Shown here: one piece after another, positions 17,601 through 24,118 of the stretch
How the letters are laid out: every line of letters begins with the position of its first letter
Numbering within the stretch: the first letter of the stretch is position 1
Assembly (NCBI GenBank): GCA_004555175.1
Contig: SFJE01000037.1
Span: 1-34,104, forward strand
DNA length: 34,104 nucleotides
Direction of reading: 5' to 3'
Source: Lentisphaeraceae bacterium
GTDB lineage: Bacteria > Verrucomicrobiota > Kiritimatiellia > RFP12 > DVOR01
Notes under the pieces: generated by a model
Seen by the model: the letters and a program-made list of their open reading frames with translations, nothing else
The model's database searches: none
What the model was told of the DNA's origin: nothing
Position numbers and translations under genes: made by a program

Positions 17601-18510
17601 CACCCGCGCCCGTACCTACTACGCCCTCGGGCAGCTTGATAAGGCTCGCGACGACTTCGCCCTCCTGCAGAGCGCTGTCGACCCCGATTGCGCCGCCGAG
17701 GCCCGCTTCTTCCTCGTCCTGTGTCTCTATGGGCTCGGTGAAGAGGAGCGCGCCCGCGAACTCGCCAGCGCCTATGTGGCCGCCTATCCCGATTCGCCGC
17801 GGATCCCTGATCTCCTCCTCTGGCTCGCGAAGAGCGACTTTAACCGCGGCGCCTACGCCGCCGCCACCAAGGTCTTTCTCGACTTCACCCGTCGCTGGCC
17901 CAAGGATGCACGCGTGCCTCAGGCGCTCTTCCTCGCCGCCCGCGCCGCCTATCAGGATAGTGACTACGCCCAGTGCGTTGAACTCGTGGGGCGCTTGGCG
18001 AAGGACTTTCCCCGCGCCGAACGCTTGTCTGATGCCCGCTTCCTGCAGGCCGAGGCCTTGATGGAGCTCGCCCGCCACGCCGAAGCCCGCGACTTGCTCG
18101 ATGCTCTTATTCGGACCTCCCCCACCGCCTCGTGGATCGGGGAGGCCTATGGTCGCCGCGGCGATTGTCTCTTGCTGACTGCTACCGATGACCCCGCCCG
18201 ATACGCCCTCGCCCTCGAGGCCTATCGCGAGGCCCTTGCCCACTTGGAGAGCGACCCCGATACCGCCCTTGCTTATCAGTACAAAATCGGACGAATCTTC
18301 GAAAAGCAGCTCCGCCGAGAGGATGCCGCCGCTCAATACTCCAAGCTGATCTATCGCGTCCTCTCTCGCCCCGAGATCTACTCCGATCAGGGCCTGCGTT
18401 ACCTCCAAAAGGCCCTCATCCAACTGCGTACCATCGAATTCGCCCGCGGAAACCGCTCCGGTTACGAAACCCTCCTCCGCCGCCTCCGCCACGCGAAACT
18501 CGTCGACTGA
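14641..18510 (+). CDS. lnt: Apolipoprotein N-acyltransferase fused to a periplasmic TPR protein
   Basis: The product has 1289 residues, whereas a normal Lnt has ~500-550. Residues 1-~520 are Lnt: N-terminal membrane helices, a carbon-nitrogen hydrolase domain and a final helix (~502-522). The triad is visible as WPESS (Glu285), VYGKRHLVPFGEY (Lys351) and ICFED (Cys402). Lnt adds the third acyl chain to lipoproteins at the outer face of the inner membrane. Residues ~545-1289 are TPR/Sel1-like helical repeats rich in Ala, Glu and Leu (e.g. AEALKAYDQYLSGYD), resembling tol-pal or BamD-like scaffold proteins. Between them lies LMALVFGAGMLSAAEP (~528-543), which reads like a secretion signal with an Ala-X-Ala cleavage site. 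An in-frame ATG at 16225 lacks a ribosome-binding site, so fusion is favoured over two proteins. The start at 14641 follows AAAGGTGA. The TPR part may be cleaved off after export. Confidence 0.88.
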   Translation: MKIRLLSAFAALSSAILLAALWAPFNQAAAAWFALVPLLLLIRRVSPRAAFGWGWLCGFVTWCVQLGWMLRLTENGGPWPLVVPALAGLSAVLALFIGAFAATAARLRQKVPPPLALLCTVLLEPMLWAGAEILRSKIFTGFAWNPLGLACSEAVPVMQLASVGGVTLVSALVVAVNGAVATLCERCWLGVTGRLPRDWRGRLLLSAESLLPLALLLGTFLWGLGRMKAYTQAPHTQATIVCEATQVPCIFTGKQVPPMWESENAQKAELLAMLPQKPDLWLWPESSAAGWVFPLHGEPQARLGSLARKAGVPLLVGGLYFKRAGGQRDENYNAALLFTGNGLDSRQVYGKRHLVPFGEYIPGDTLFPALQRFAPTGVSSTPGREVVAVRLPSGLVVGPLICFEDTVCDVARESVLAGAQVLVNMSNDAWYAPSAQAAQHARHALLRAIECGVPIIRSTNGGQNAAFDAVGRPIDVEAFPTRLPVSAQPFAGVYLRWGDLTFGAGCVLLLLGVWLARFACRLPRACCLMALVFGAGMLSAAEPLLPTAEMAMDDGNLSLAERTAKNLLATLGISPEERIKAEEVLIRAHLAKREWAEALARIEATAELPVSHRLAFQLAAYNGRGDYAKALEAYAQAAVGTEDAWGVAALRMVLQAELELGKHLPAASHFPNATSRAALLAAAEKADRGGIYLSCALALPKAFAQAENRAQAVACLDRLLALKGLTSVIEARLALAAAELDAEREAKVAHARRALSAAREEATRRTALALLGKLLCEEAATREEGLQLLDEAIRLNPSAAEVPELLLFSAETLQRAGALAEALKAYDQYLSGYDLPEFRARVRQGKARTLLQLNRPDEALAAFTEAADFESSPDRRQGLLLEAAEAAMGAKRPARAAALYRSLDSADPAIRLRLARALEADGKVAEALKAYAEVRELPDAHPEDVFVASARLGELLCAQGRQIDAVAEYSRALGRLQAPQFQEPLRATRARTYYALGQLDKARDDFALLQSAVDPDCAAEARFFLVLCLYGLGEEERARELASAYVAAYPDSPRIPDLLLWLAKSDFNRGAYAAATKVFLDFTRRWPKDARVPQALFLAARAAYQDSDYAQCVELVGRLAKDFPRAERLSDARFLQAEALMELARHAEARDLLDALIRTSPTASWIGEAYGRRGDCLLLTATDDPARYALALEAYREALAHLESDPDTALAYQYKIGRIFEKQLRREDAAAQYSKLIYRVLSRPEIYSDQGLRYLQKALIQLRTIEFARGNRSGYETLLRRLRHAKLVD

Positions 18511-18531
18511 GCCCCCGGCCGGCCGTCTGGT

Positions 18532-18968
18532 GTGGGGGCTACTCGCCCCCACGCCCCTCGGGAGCGCAGTGCGCTCCACCCCGGCCGGTGCGCCCTGCGG
18601 GCACGCCGGCTAATGGGCGCTAGCACGCGCCAGCACACGCCGCACGCCAGCACGCGCAGCAGGGATGCGCTTACCGCGCCTCCCTGCAAGGGCCGTTGGG
18701 GGCCAGCCCCCAAGCCCCCGCCGGCCGGCCCGGATTTTCCGGAATTTCCGGCATTTCCGGCATCTCCGGGCCCCGCGCCGCACCCCCTGCCGCGCGCCGC
18801 GCCCCCTGCCGCGCCAGGCTGGCCCCCCCGGCCGCTCCAATGGCCGCGCCCTGGCCTCCGCCCCGCCTGGCGTGTGAGCCGCTTACCGAAAGGCCAGCCC
18901 TCCTCCTGCTGTTTGCGGTTGTGTGGCGCGGCATATTTGCCGCGCAGGGCGCGCCGCGCCCGCCCAGG
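18532..18968. repeat. Compound hairpin element, copy 2 (longest form)
   Basis: Starts 21 bp after the lnt-TPR stop. It carries the same hairpins as copy 1: GTGGGGGC / GCCCCCAC (18532-18552), GGAGCGC / GCGCTCC, a GC-rich stem, and TTGGGGGC / GCCCCCAA (loop CA). A 9-bp ATTTCCGGC tandem follows (~18734-18768). Finally there is a module shared with copy 3: CTCCTCCTGCTGTTTGC plus the perfect 8-bp stem GCGCGGCA / TGCCGCGC, loop TATT (18926-18945). No gene is seen between 18511 and 18994. Confidence 0.85.
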
Positions 18969-18977
18969 CGCCCCTTT

Positions 18978-18986
18978 TGCTATACT
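18978..18986 (+). promoter_or_regulatory. Extended -10 promoter immediately before ispE
   Basis: TGC-TATACT (TATACT at 18981-18986) fits an extended -10 box. Transcription would begin about 18993, only ~2 bp before the first ATG at 18995, so the ispE message may be leaderless. Confidence 0.5.
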
Positions 18987-18994
18987 GCGCGGGT

Positions 18995-19951
18995 ATGATG
19001 CAGATGTTATCACCGGCGAAGGTTAATGTGACCCTGAGGGTGCTTGGGGTCCGGGAGGATGGGTTTCACGCGTTGGATTCGGTGGTGGTGCCGGTGGGGT
19101 TGTGCGATGCGGTGACGCTGGCGCGCTCGGCGGAGACGACGCTCTCGGTGGTTGGCGAGGGGGTGGAGCTGGGGGCGATGCCGGCGGATGCGGAGCAGAA
19201 CTTGGCGGTTCGGGCGGTTCGGCTGTTGGAGCGGGAGGTGGGGCGCTCGCTCCCGACGCGGCTGGAGATCCGCAAGCGAATCCCGTTGGGCGGGGGGCTG
19301 GGCGGGGGGAGTTCGAATGCGGCGACGGTGTTGCGGGGGGTGAACGAACTGTGGGCGCTGGGGGTGGCGCGCGAGCGGTTGTGCGAACTGGGGGCGGAGT
19401 TGGGGTCGGATGTGGCGCAGTTTGTGCTGGATGGGTTGGTGCGGATGCGCGGACGCGGGGAGGTGGTGGAGCGCGCGGCGGGGCGTTTTGGGCCGGGGGT
19501 GTGGATGGTGCTAGCTAATGATGGGACCCATTGCCCCACGCCGGCGGTCTACCGGGCCTACGATCGCGCGCCGAGTGCGGGGGAGAAGTTGACAAATGGG
19601 AATGATTTGTGGGATACTGTGCGCCTCTCTTTCCAAGCGGGAGAAGTTTCGCGCGTGGCTAAAGTGGTCGGGAACGACCTGGAGGCGGCGTGTTTTGGGC
19701 TTTTCCCGGGGGTTGCCCGGACGGCGGAAGCCTTGCGGGCGGCCGGCTGCCAAGGGGTCACGCTCTGTGGCAGCGGCGCAACGGTCTTTGGGCTGGTGCG
19801 CAGCCGCGAGGAGGGGGAGCGGGCGCTCGGGCATCCGGCTTTGGCGGGGTGTTGGCGAGCATGTGTTCAGACGCTGCCCGATGGTGTAATGGCAGCACAC
19901 GGGCCTTTGACGCCCATAGTCATGGTTCGAATCCATGTCGGGCAACCATAA
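18995..19951 (+). CDS. ispE: 4-diphosphocytidyl-2-C-methyl-D-erythritol kinase, extended through tRNA-Gln
   Basis: 318 residues. It phosphorylates CDP-methylerythritol in the MEP isoprenoid pathway and belongs to the GHMP kinase family. The N-terminal SPAKVN motif carries catalytic Lys9, the GHMP ATP loop is PLGGGLGGGSSNAA (97-110), and catalytic Asp139 is in GSDVAQF. A third GHMP motif, LCGSGATVFGL, is near the C-terminus. A usual IspE would end around CVQTLPDG. Here the frame has no stop there and continues ~24 codons through the entire tRNA-Gln gene, ending at a TAA (19949-19951) directly after CCA. ATGs at 18995, 18998 and 19004 are all possible starts; no ribosome-binding site precedes them. 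The order ispE, tRNA-Gln, prs, rplY, pth is conserved in many proteobacteria, which supports the call. Confidence 0.9.
   Translation: MMQMLSPAKVNVTLRVLGVREDGFHALDSVVVPVGLCDAVTLARSAETTLSVVGEGVELGAMPADAEQNLAVRAVRLLEREVGRSLPTRLEIRKRIPLGGGLGGGSSNAATVLRGVNELWALGVARERLCELGAELGSDVAQFVLDGLVRMRGRGEVVERAAGRFGPGVWMVLANDGTHCPTPAVYRAYDRAPSAGEKLTNGNDLWDTVRLSFQAGEVSRVAKVVGNDLEAACFGLFPGVARTAEALRAAGCQGVTLCGSGATVFGLVRSREEGERALGHPALAGCWRACVQTLPDGVMAAHGPLTPIVMVRIHVGQP
19875..19948 (+). tRNA. tRNA-Gln (anticodon TTG)
   Basis: 74 nt including an encoded CCA. The acceptor stem TGCCCGA pairs with TCGGGCA. The anticodon loop CTTTGAC (19905-19911) places TTG at 19907-19909. The T arm reads ATGGTTCGAATCCAT. The outermost anticodon-stem pair is a C-A mismatch. 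It lies inside the ispE reading frame on the same strand, so its 5' cut would sever the ispE message and the 3' cut would remove its stop codon. Confidence 0.95.
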
Positions 19952-19986
19952 CGGTTGGCGCAGCGTCTGGTAAACGAGGAAGAACG

Positions 19987-20937
19987 ATGGAAAACTTACA
20001 GGTTTTTTCCGGAACAGCCAATCGGCCTTTGGCCGAGAAGATTGCCGCGTGCATCGGCACCACACTGGGCGCGGTGGATATTCGCCATTTCCCGGATGGG
20101 GAGACGTGGTGCAAGATGAGCGACAATGTGCGCGGGGCCGACCTCTTCCTCGTGCAGCCGATTTGCAAGCAGCCCAATGAGATGTTGATGGAGCTGCTGA
20201 TTATGATTGACGCCGCGCGCCGCGCTTCGGCCGAGCGCATCACGGCGGTGCTTCCCTATTTTGGCTATGCGCGCCAGGATCGCAAGGATCAGCCGCGCGT
20301 GCCGATTACTGCCAAGCTCGTGGCGAACCTCCTCGTTGCCGCCGGTGCCAACCGCGTGTTGACGATGGACCTGCACGCCGCGCAGATTCAAGGCTTTTTC
20401 GATATTCCCGTGGATCACCTTCACGCCGCGCCGGTTATGGTGAAGTACCTGCGCGAAATGAAGCTCGCTAAGCCGCTTGTCGTTTCTCCCGATACCGGCG
20501 GGGTCAAGACGGCTTACGCTTATTCGCAGATGCTGGGCACCGGCCTGGCCATCGTTGCGAAACAGCGTTTGGGTGCCGCGGAAGTGGATGCGTTCAGCGT
20601 CGTCGGTGACGTCGACGGCTGTGACGTGATTATGGTCGACGACATGACGACGACTTGCGGGACGCTTTGTGCAGCTGCGAAGCTCCTGAAGTCTCGCGGC
20701 GCGCGCAGTGTGCGTGCCGTTGTCTCGCACATCCCCCTCACGCAGGTGGGCATCGACCGCCTGCGCGCCAACGATGGGCTCATTGAAGAGCTGATCACCA
20801 CCGACTCCATTCCCCTGGATGAATCCATCTCGGGCTTGCCGTCGATCAAGGTCCTCTCCGTGGCTCCCTTGCTGGCCGAGGCAATCACGCGCATCCATAA
20901 CAACCAGTCCGTCTCCTCGCTCTTCCGCCTGTCGTAA
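19987..20937 (+). CDS. prs: Ribose-phosphate pyrophosphokinase (PRPP synthase)
   Basis: 316 residues, normal for class I bacterial PRPP synthase. It makes PRPP from ribose 5-phosphate and ATP for nucleotide, His and Trp synthesis. Visible motifs are FPDGE (35-39), YARQDRK (94-100) in the flexible ATP loop, DLHAAQIQGFFD (128-139), SPDTGGVK (167-174) and the PRPP-binding loop VDDMTTTCGT (217-226). The usual GRDPVR-type loop region is altered to KQRLGAAE (193-200). The start at 19987 gives the standard N-terminus (NLQVFSGTANRPLAEKI). A longer in-frame extension upstream would run through the tRNA and is rejected. It lies 38 bp after the tRNA and probably shares its transcript. Confidence 0.96.
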   Translation: MENLQVFSGTANRPLAEKIAACIGTTLGAVDIRHFPDGETWCKMSDNVRGADLFLVQPICKQPNEMLMELLIMIDAARRASAERITAVLPYFGYARQDRKDQPRVPITAKLVANLLVAAGANRVLTMDLHAAQIQGFFDIPVDHLHAAPVMVKYLREMKLAKPLVVSPDTGGVKTAYAYSQMLGTGLAIVAKQRLGAAEVDAFSVVGDVDGCDVIMVDDMTTTCGTLCAAAKLLKSRGARSVRAVVSHIPLTQVGIDRLRANDGLIEELITTDSIPLDESISGLPSIKVLSVAPLLAEAITRIHNNQSVSSLFRLS

Positions 20938-20981
20938 GCGCGAGCGATGGACCTTTCCAGAAACCAAGGACACACACATCC

Positions 20982-21644
20982 ATGAATCAGATCACACTCA
21001 ACGCCTCCGTGCGCACCGAGCAGGGATCCAAGGCCGCCGGTCGTTTGCGTCGCGCGGGGAAGATCCCCGGCGTCATCAAGCGTATGTCGGGGGAGTCGAC
21101 CCTCATTGAGTTGGATGCCCACGCCTACGATATGACGATGCGCGCCCACCACGGCGATCAGCTCCTCGTCGCGATCGATCTCGGTGGCACCAAGCTCTCC
21201 GCGCTCCTGCGCGAAACCCAGCACGATGTGATGACCGGCAAGGTCTCGCACGTCGACTTCGGTGAAGTTGATATGGGCCACACCGTGCGCGTGGAAATCG
21301 CCATCAACCTCGTGGGCACCCCCGACGGCGTCAAGAATGCCAATGGCGTGCTCGAGCAGGAACTCCGCGCCATCCACGTCGACTGCTTGCCCTCGGACAT
21401 CGTCGAAAGCTTTGACATCGACGTCTCCGCCCTCAAGGTCGGTGATTCGCTCCTCGCTTCGCAGCTCAACCTCGGCGAGAAGTATCACGTTACAACCCAC
21501 AAGGATACCGTCGTGGCCGCCGTGGTCGCCGCCGATGAAGAGATCGAGCTGCCCGCCGCCGCCCCCGCTGACGGTGCCGCCGCCGAGCCCGAAGTGATCG
21601 GCGCGAAGAAGGCCGACGCGGCCGACGCGTCTGCCAAGAAGTAA
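20982..21644 (+). CDS. rplY: 50S ribosomal protein L25 (CTC type)
   Basis: 220 residues, so the long CTC form rather than the ~95-residue E. coli form. The N-terminal 5S rRNA-binding domain is seen as TEQGSKAAGRLRRAGKIPGVI (split over residues ~12-32) and a conserved HVDF (~90). The C-terminal TL5 domain contains LPSDIVESFDIDVSALKVGDSL (~139-160). A charged Ala/Lys-rich tail follows (~190-220). It binds 5S rRNA in the large subunit. The position between prs and pth is the usual one. Confidence 0.95.
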   Translation: MNQITLNASVRTEQGSKAAGRLRRAGKIPGVIKRMSGESTLIELDAHAYDMTMRAHHGDQLLVAIDLGGTKLSALLRETQHDVMTGKVSHVDFGEVDMGHTVRVEIAINLVGTPDGVKNANGVLEQELRAIHVDCLPSDIVESFDIDVSALKVGDSLLASQLNLGEKYHVTTHKDTVVAAVVAADEEIELPAAAPADGAAAEPEVIGAKKADAADASAKK

Positions 21645-21692
21645 TCCACTGGCCGGCCGCGTTCGCGCGGTTGGGCCCTGGCAACGTAAGCA

Positions 21693-22277
21693 ATGAAAGT
21701 GTTGGTTGGTCTCGGGAACCCCGGCGCACAATACGCCCAGACTCCCCACAACCTCGGCTTCCTGGCCCTCGATGCGCTCGCTGCGCAGCTCGGAGCAGAG
21801 TGGAAGAACGAACCGCGCTTCAAAGCCCTCGTTGCCAAAGTCCTTCGCAAGGGGGAGACGCTGTGGCTGCTTAAGCCGCAGACCTACATGAACCTCTCTG
21901 GAGAGAGTGTGGGCCCCTTTCTGAAGTACTACGGCGCAAGTGCCGATGACTTGCTCGTCTTGAGCGACGATTGCGACCTGCCCCCCGGGCAGCTCCGTCT
22001 CCGCCCAGCCGGTTCCGCCGGCGGCCATAACGGCCTCAAGAGCATCATCGCGCATGTCGGCACCGAAGCCTTTGCCCGCCTCCGCCTTGGAGCCGGGCGC
22101 CGCGCCGGAGAGCGCAGAGGATTGATTGACTTCGTCCTCCACCGCTTCTCCCCCGAGGAGGCCGAGGAAGCCGCGCAGACCGCCCAGCGAGCCGCCGAAG
22201 CGGCACTTTGCTGGATCGACTGCGGCACCGCCGAGGCCCAAAACCGCTATAATGCCCCCCGGCAACAAACCCCTTAG
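21693..22277 (+). CDS. pth: Peptidyl-tRNA hydrolase
   Basis: 194 residues, typical of bacterial Pth. It frees tRNA from peptidyl-tRNA that drops off ribosomes. The N-terminus VGLGNPG carries Asn9. Catalytic His19 is in TPHNLGF. TYMNLSG, the acidic SDDCDLPPG and the GGHNGLKSI block are all present. The last ~12 residues carry a perfect TATAAT sequence in their DNA that may be a promoter for rpsF. Confidence 0.96.
   Translation: MKVLVGLGNPGAQYAQTPHNLGFLALDALAAQLGAEWKNEPRFKALVAKVLRKGETLWLLKPQTYMNLSGESVGPFLKYYGASADDLLVLSDDCDLPPGQLRLRPAGSAGGHNGLKSIIAHVGTEAFARLRLGAGRRAGERRGLIDFVLHRFSPEEAEEAAQTAQRAAEAALCWIDCGTAEAQNRYNAPRQQTP
22248..22253 (+). promoter_or_regulatory. Possible internal promoter before rpsF
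   Basis: TATAAT inside the end of pth, 33 bp before the rpsF ATG. No recognisable -35 box lies 16-19 bp upstream, so it may be weak or coincidental. Confidence 0.35.
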
Positions 22278-22285
22278 GAATTGTA

Positions 22286-22669
22286 ATGAAGCAGTACGAC
22301 GCACATTTCATCTTCGTCCAGAACGGCCGCGACGAGGCCTGGGCGAAAACCATCGAGCGGATGCAGGGCGAGATCACCCGCATCGGCGGCAAGGTCCTTG
22401 ACACTCAGGATCTTGGCAAGAAGACCTTCGCCCGCGTTCAGCAGAAGAAGGAGAGCGGCACCTACCTCACCATCCGCTTTGAGTTGGATGCCGCCAAGGT
22501 CAACGAGCTGCGCGCTCGCTATGCCCTCATCGAAGAGATCTTCCGCCTGCAGATCCTTGCGATCGACCCGATCGTGGAGGCGAAGCTGGCCAAGCAGGCC
22601 GCCGAGAAGAAGGCCCGCCAGGAAGCCGCCGCTAAGGCCGCCGCCGAAGCCGCCCCCGTGGAAGCCTAA
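22286..22669 (+). CDS. rpsF: 30S ribosomal protein S6
   Basis: 127 residues. The ferredoxin-like S6 core (YDAHFIF at the start, GGKVLDTQDLGKKTFA at 34-49, GTYLTIRFELD) is followed by an Ala/Lys/Glu-rich tail (~100-127). It binds S18 and helps form the platform of the small subunit. It opens the rpsF-ssb-rpsR-rplI cluster found across bacteria. AGGAA lies ahead of the ATG. Confidence 0.95.
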   Translation: MKQYDAHFIFVQNGRDEAWAKTIERMQGEITRIGGKVLDTQDLGKKTFARVQQKKESGTYLTIRFELDAAKVNELRARYALIEEIFRLQILAIDPIVEAKLAKQAAEKKARQEAAAKAAAEAAPVEA

Positions 22670-22689
22670 CAACCTAACGGGAAACTTCG

Positions 22690-23175
22690 ATGGCTGCAAC
22701 CCTCAACAAAGTCTTCCTTATGGGGAACCTCACGCGGGATCCCGAAGTGAAGCAGACCCCCTCGGGCGAGACCGTCGCGGATATGAGCCTGGCGGTGAGC
22801 GAGCAGTTCCGTTCGCGCACCACCAACGAAGTCCGCGAAGTGGTCACCTACGTTGATGTAACGGTCTGGGGGCGCGTGGCAGAAAACTGCGGTCAGTACC
22901 TGACCAAGGGACGCCCAGTGTTTGTTGAGGGCCGTTTGGTCACCGACTCCTGGGAAGACAAGACCACCGGCCAGAAGCGTAGCCGCCTGCGCGTGCGCGC
23001 TGACCGTGTGCAGTTCCTCTACTCGCCCAACGCCAACCGGCGCGAGACGAGTGGCGCGACCGCTAGCAGCGAGTGGGCCCCCGCTCCCGTAGCTCCCATC
23101 GCTCCGGCCCCTTCCCCGGCGCCGGCCCCGGCCGCCGCCCCTGAGAGCCAAGACCCCGAAGATCTCCCCTTCTAA
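22690..23175 (+). CDS. ssb: Single-stranded DNA-binding protein
   Basis: 161 residues. The OB-fold spans ~1-115 with LNKVFLMGNLTRDPEVK, TYVDVTVWGRVAENCGQYL and GRPVFVEGRLVTDSWEDK. A Pro/Ala-rich linker (~125-150) leads to the acidic tip EDLPF, a slight variant of the usual DDIPF that contacts replication and repair proteins. Its place between rpsF and rpsR is the common bacterial arrangement. Confidence 0.96.
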   Translation: MAATLNKVFLMGNLTRDPEVKQTPSGETVADMSLAVSEQFRSRTTNEVREVVTYVDVTVWGRVAENCGQYLTKGRPVFVEGRLVTDSWEDKTTGQKRSRLRVRADRVQFLYSPNANRRETSGATASSEWAPAPVAPIAPAPSPAPAPAAAPESQDPEDLPF

Positions 23176-23201
23176 CCACTCTGTAAGCAAGGAATTTCAC
23201 C

Positions 23202-23444
23202 ATGCCTATGAAACCCAAACGCCCCGGTTCCCGCAAGCCGAAGACCGATTTGGTCCCTCGCAAGCGTCAGCCCATCATCGAGCCCACCGAACTCGTCGAC
23301 ATCAATAACGTCGAGCTCCTGAGCCACTTCATCACCGAGTACGGCAAGATCATCCCTGCGCGCGTCTCGGGTGTCACCGCCCTCCAGCAGCGCCACATCA
23401 AGAAGGGCATCCGCCGCGCTCGTAATATGGGCCTGCTCGCCTAA
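23202..23444 (+). CDS. rpsR: 30S ribosomal protein S18
   Basis: 80 residues, with the S18 signature from IDINNVELLSHFI-like sequence (here VDINNVELLSHFI), GKIIPARVSGV and a basic C-terminal QQRHIKKGIRRARNMGLL. It pairs with S6 in the 30S platform. The N-terminal ~20 residues are basic and Pro-rich and lack Cys. Confidence 0.95.
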   Translation: MPMKPKRPGSRKPKTDLVPRKRQPIIEPTELVDINNVELLSHFITEYGKIIPARVSGVTALQQRHIKKGIRRARNMGLLA

Positions 23445-23462
23445 CCCGAAAGGAATGACACC

Positions 23463-23921
23463 ATGTCCGTTCAAGTGATTCTGATGGATGATGTCGCCCA
23501 CCTCGGTAAGATTGGCGACACTGTGCATGTGCGTGATGGCTACGCCCGCAACTACCTCCTGCCCAAGGGCCTCGCTGAGCCCGTCACCAAGAATGCCCTG
23601 CGCAAGCTCGAGAAGATCCGCAAGGAGCGCGAAGAGCTCCTCAAGATCCGCAAGGCTGAGGCGCTCGACAAGGCTTCCAAGCTCAAGGGCCAGACCCTGA
23701 CGATCGCCGTCAAGGCCGTCGAGGGCGACGAAGAGGGCAAGCTCTACGGTTCGGTCACCGCCGCTGACATCGCCAAGGCGCTCACCGACGCCGGCGTGGC
23801 GGTTGATCCGGCGATGGTTCTCCTCGCCGAGCCGATCAAGAAGTTGGGCACCTTGGAAGTGACCATCGCCCTGATGAGCGAAGTCTCCTGCCAGCTCAAT
23901 CTCGCGATTGTCGCGGAATAA
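23463..23921 (+). CDS. rplI: 50S ribosomal protein L9
   Basis: 152 residues, the usual length. The N-terminal rRNA-binding domain reads VILMDDVAHLGKIGD, VRDGYARNYLLPKGLA. A long charged connecting helix (~45-78) precedes the C-terminal domain, which includes GKLYGSVT and LGTLEVTI. It is the last gene of the block and is followed directly by a terminator. Confidence 0.96.
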   Translation: MSVQVILMDDVAHLGKIGDTVHVRDGYARNYLLPKGLAEPVTKNALRKLEKIRKEREELLKIRKAEALDKASKLKGQTLTIAVKAVEGDEEGKLYGSVTAADIAKALTDAGVAVDPAMVLLAEPIKKLGTLEVTIALMSEVSCQLNLAIVAE

Positions 23922-23935
23922 GCGCGGAAAGCACA

Positions 23936-23977
23936 AAAACAAATCCGGGGTGGCGCCAGCCGCCCCGGATTTGTTTT
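23936..23977 (+). terminator. Rho-independent terminator after rplI
   Basis: Perfect 15-bp stem AAAACAAATCCGGGG / CCCCGGATTTGTTTT around a 12-nt loop, running into a T-rich end. It lies 15 bp after the rplI stop. Confidence 0.92.
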
Positions 23978-24059
23978 GTGTAGATGACAGTTGACGGAGA
24001 CTGGATGACAGCGCATGCCGCAATCCTCTTTTCTGTCCGCTGTTCTCTCTCCTCCCTCC

Positions 24060-24103
24060 TTAGACGAGAAAGGCACCGCGGTTGCGGTGCCTTTCTCGTC
24101 TAA
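24060..24103. terminator. Symmetrical terminator between rplI and convergent pflB
   Basis: Perfect 20-bp inverted repeat, TTAGACGAGAAAGGCACCGC and its complement, around GGTT. It is 15 bp beyond the pflB stop on the minus strand. The TTTCTCGTCTAA arms give a T-rich run either way, so it could serve both directions. Its arms are far longer than needed for termination. Confidence 0.85.
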
Positions 24104-24118
24104 GGGGCCTCTGCTTCC

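Noticed and set aside
16225..18510. Separate TPR gene starting at the internal ATG
   Set aside because: No ribosome-binding site precedes 16225 and the frame is continuous with lnt; kept as an alternative only.
14854..18579. Two long minus-strand frames (597 and 614 codons) opposite lnt-TPR
   Set aside because: The plus strand encodes a clear Lnt and TPR protein; the reverse frames result from high GC and absence of T in third positions.
19690..19986. N-terminal extension of prs through the ispE end and tRNA-Gln
   Set aside because: The ATG at 19987 gives the standard PRPP synthase N-terminus; the extension overlaps ispE and the tRNA.
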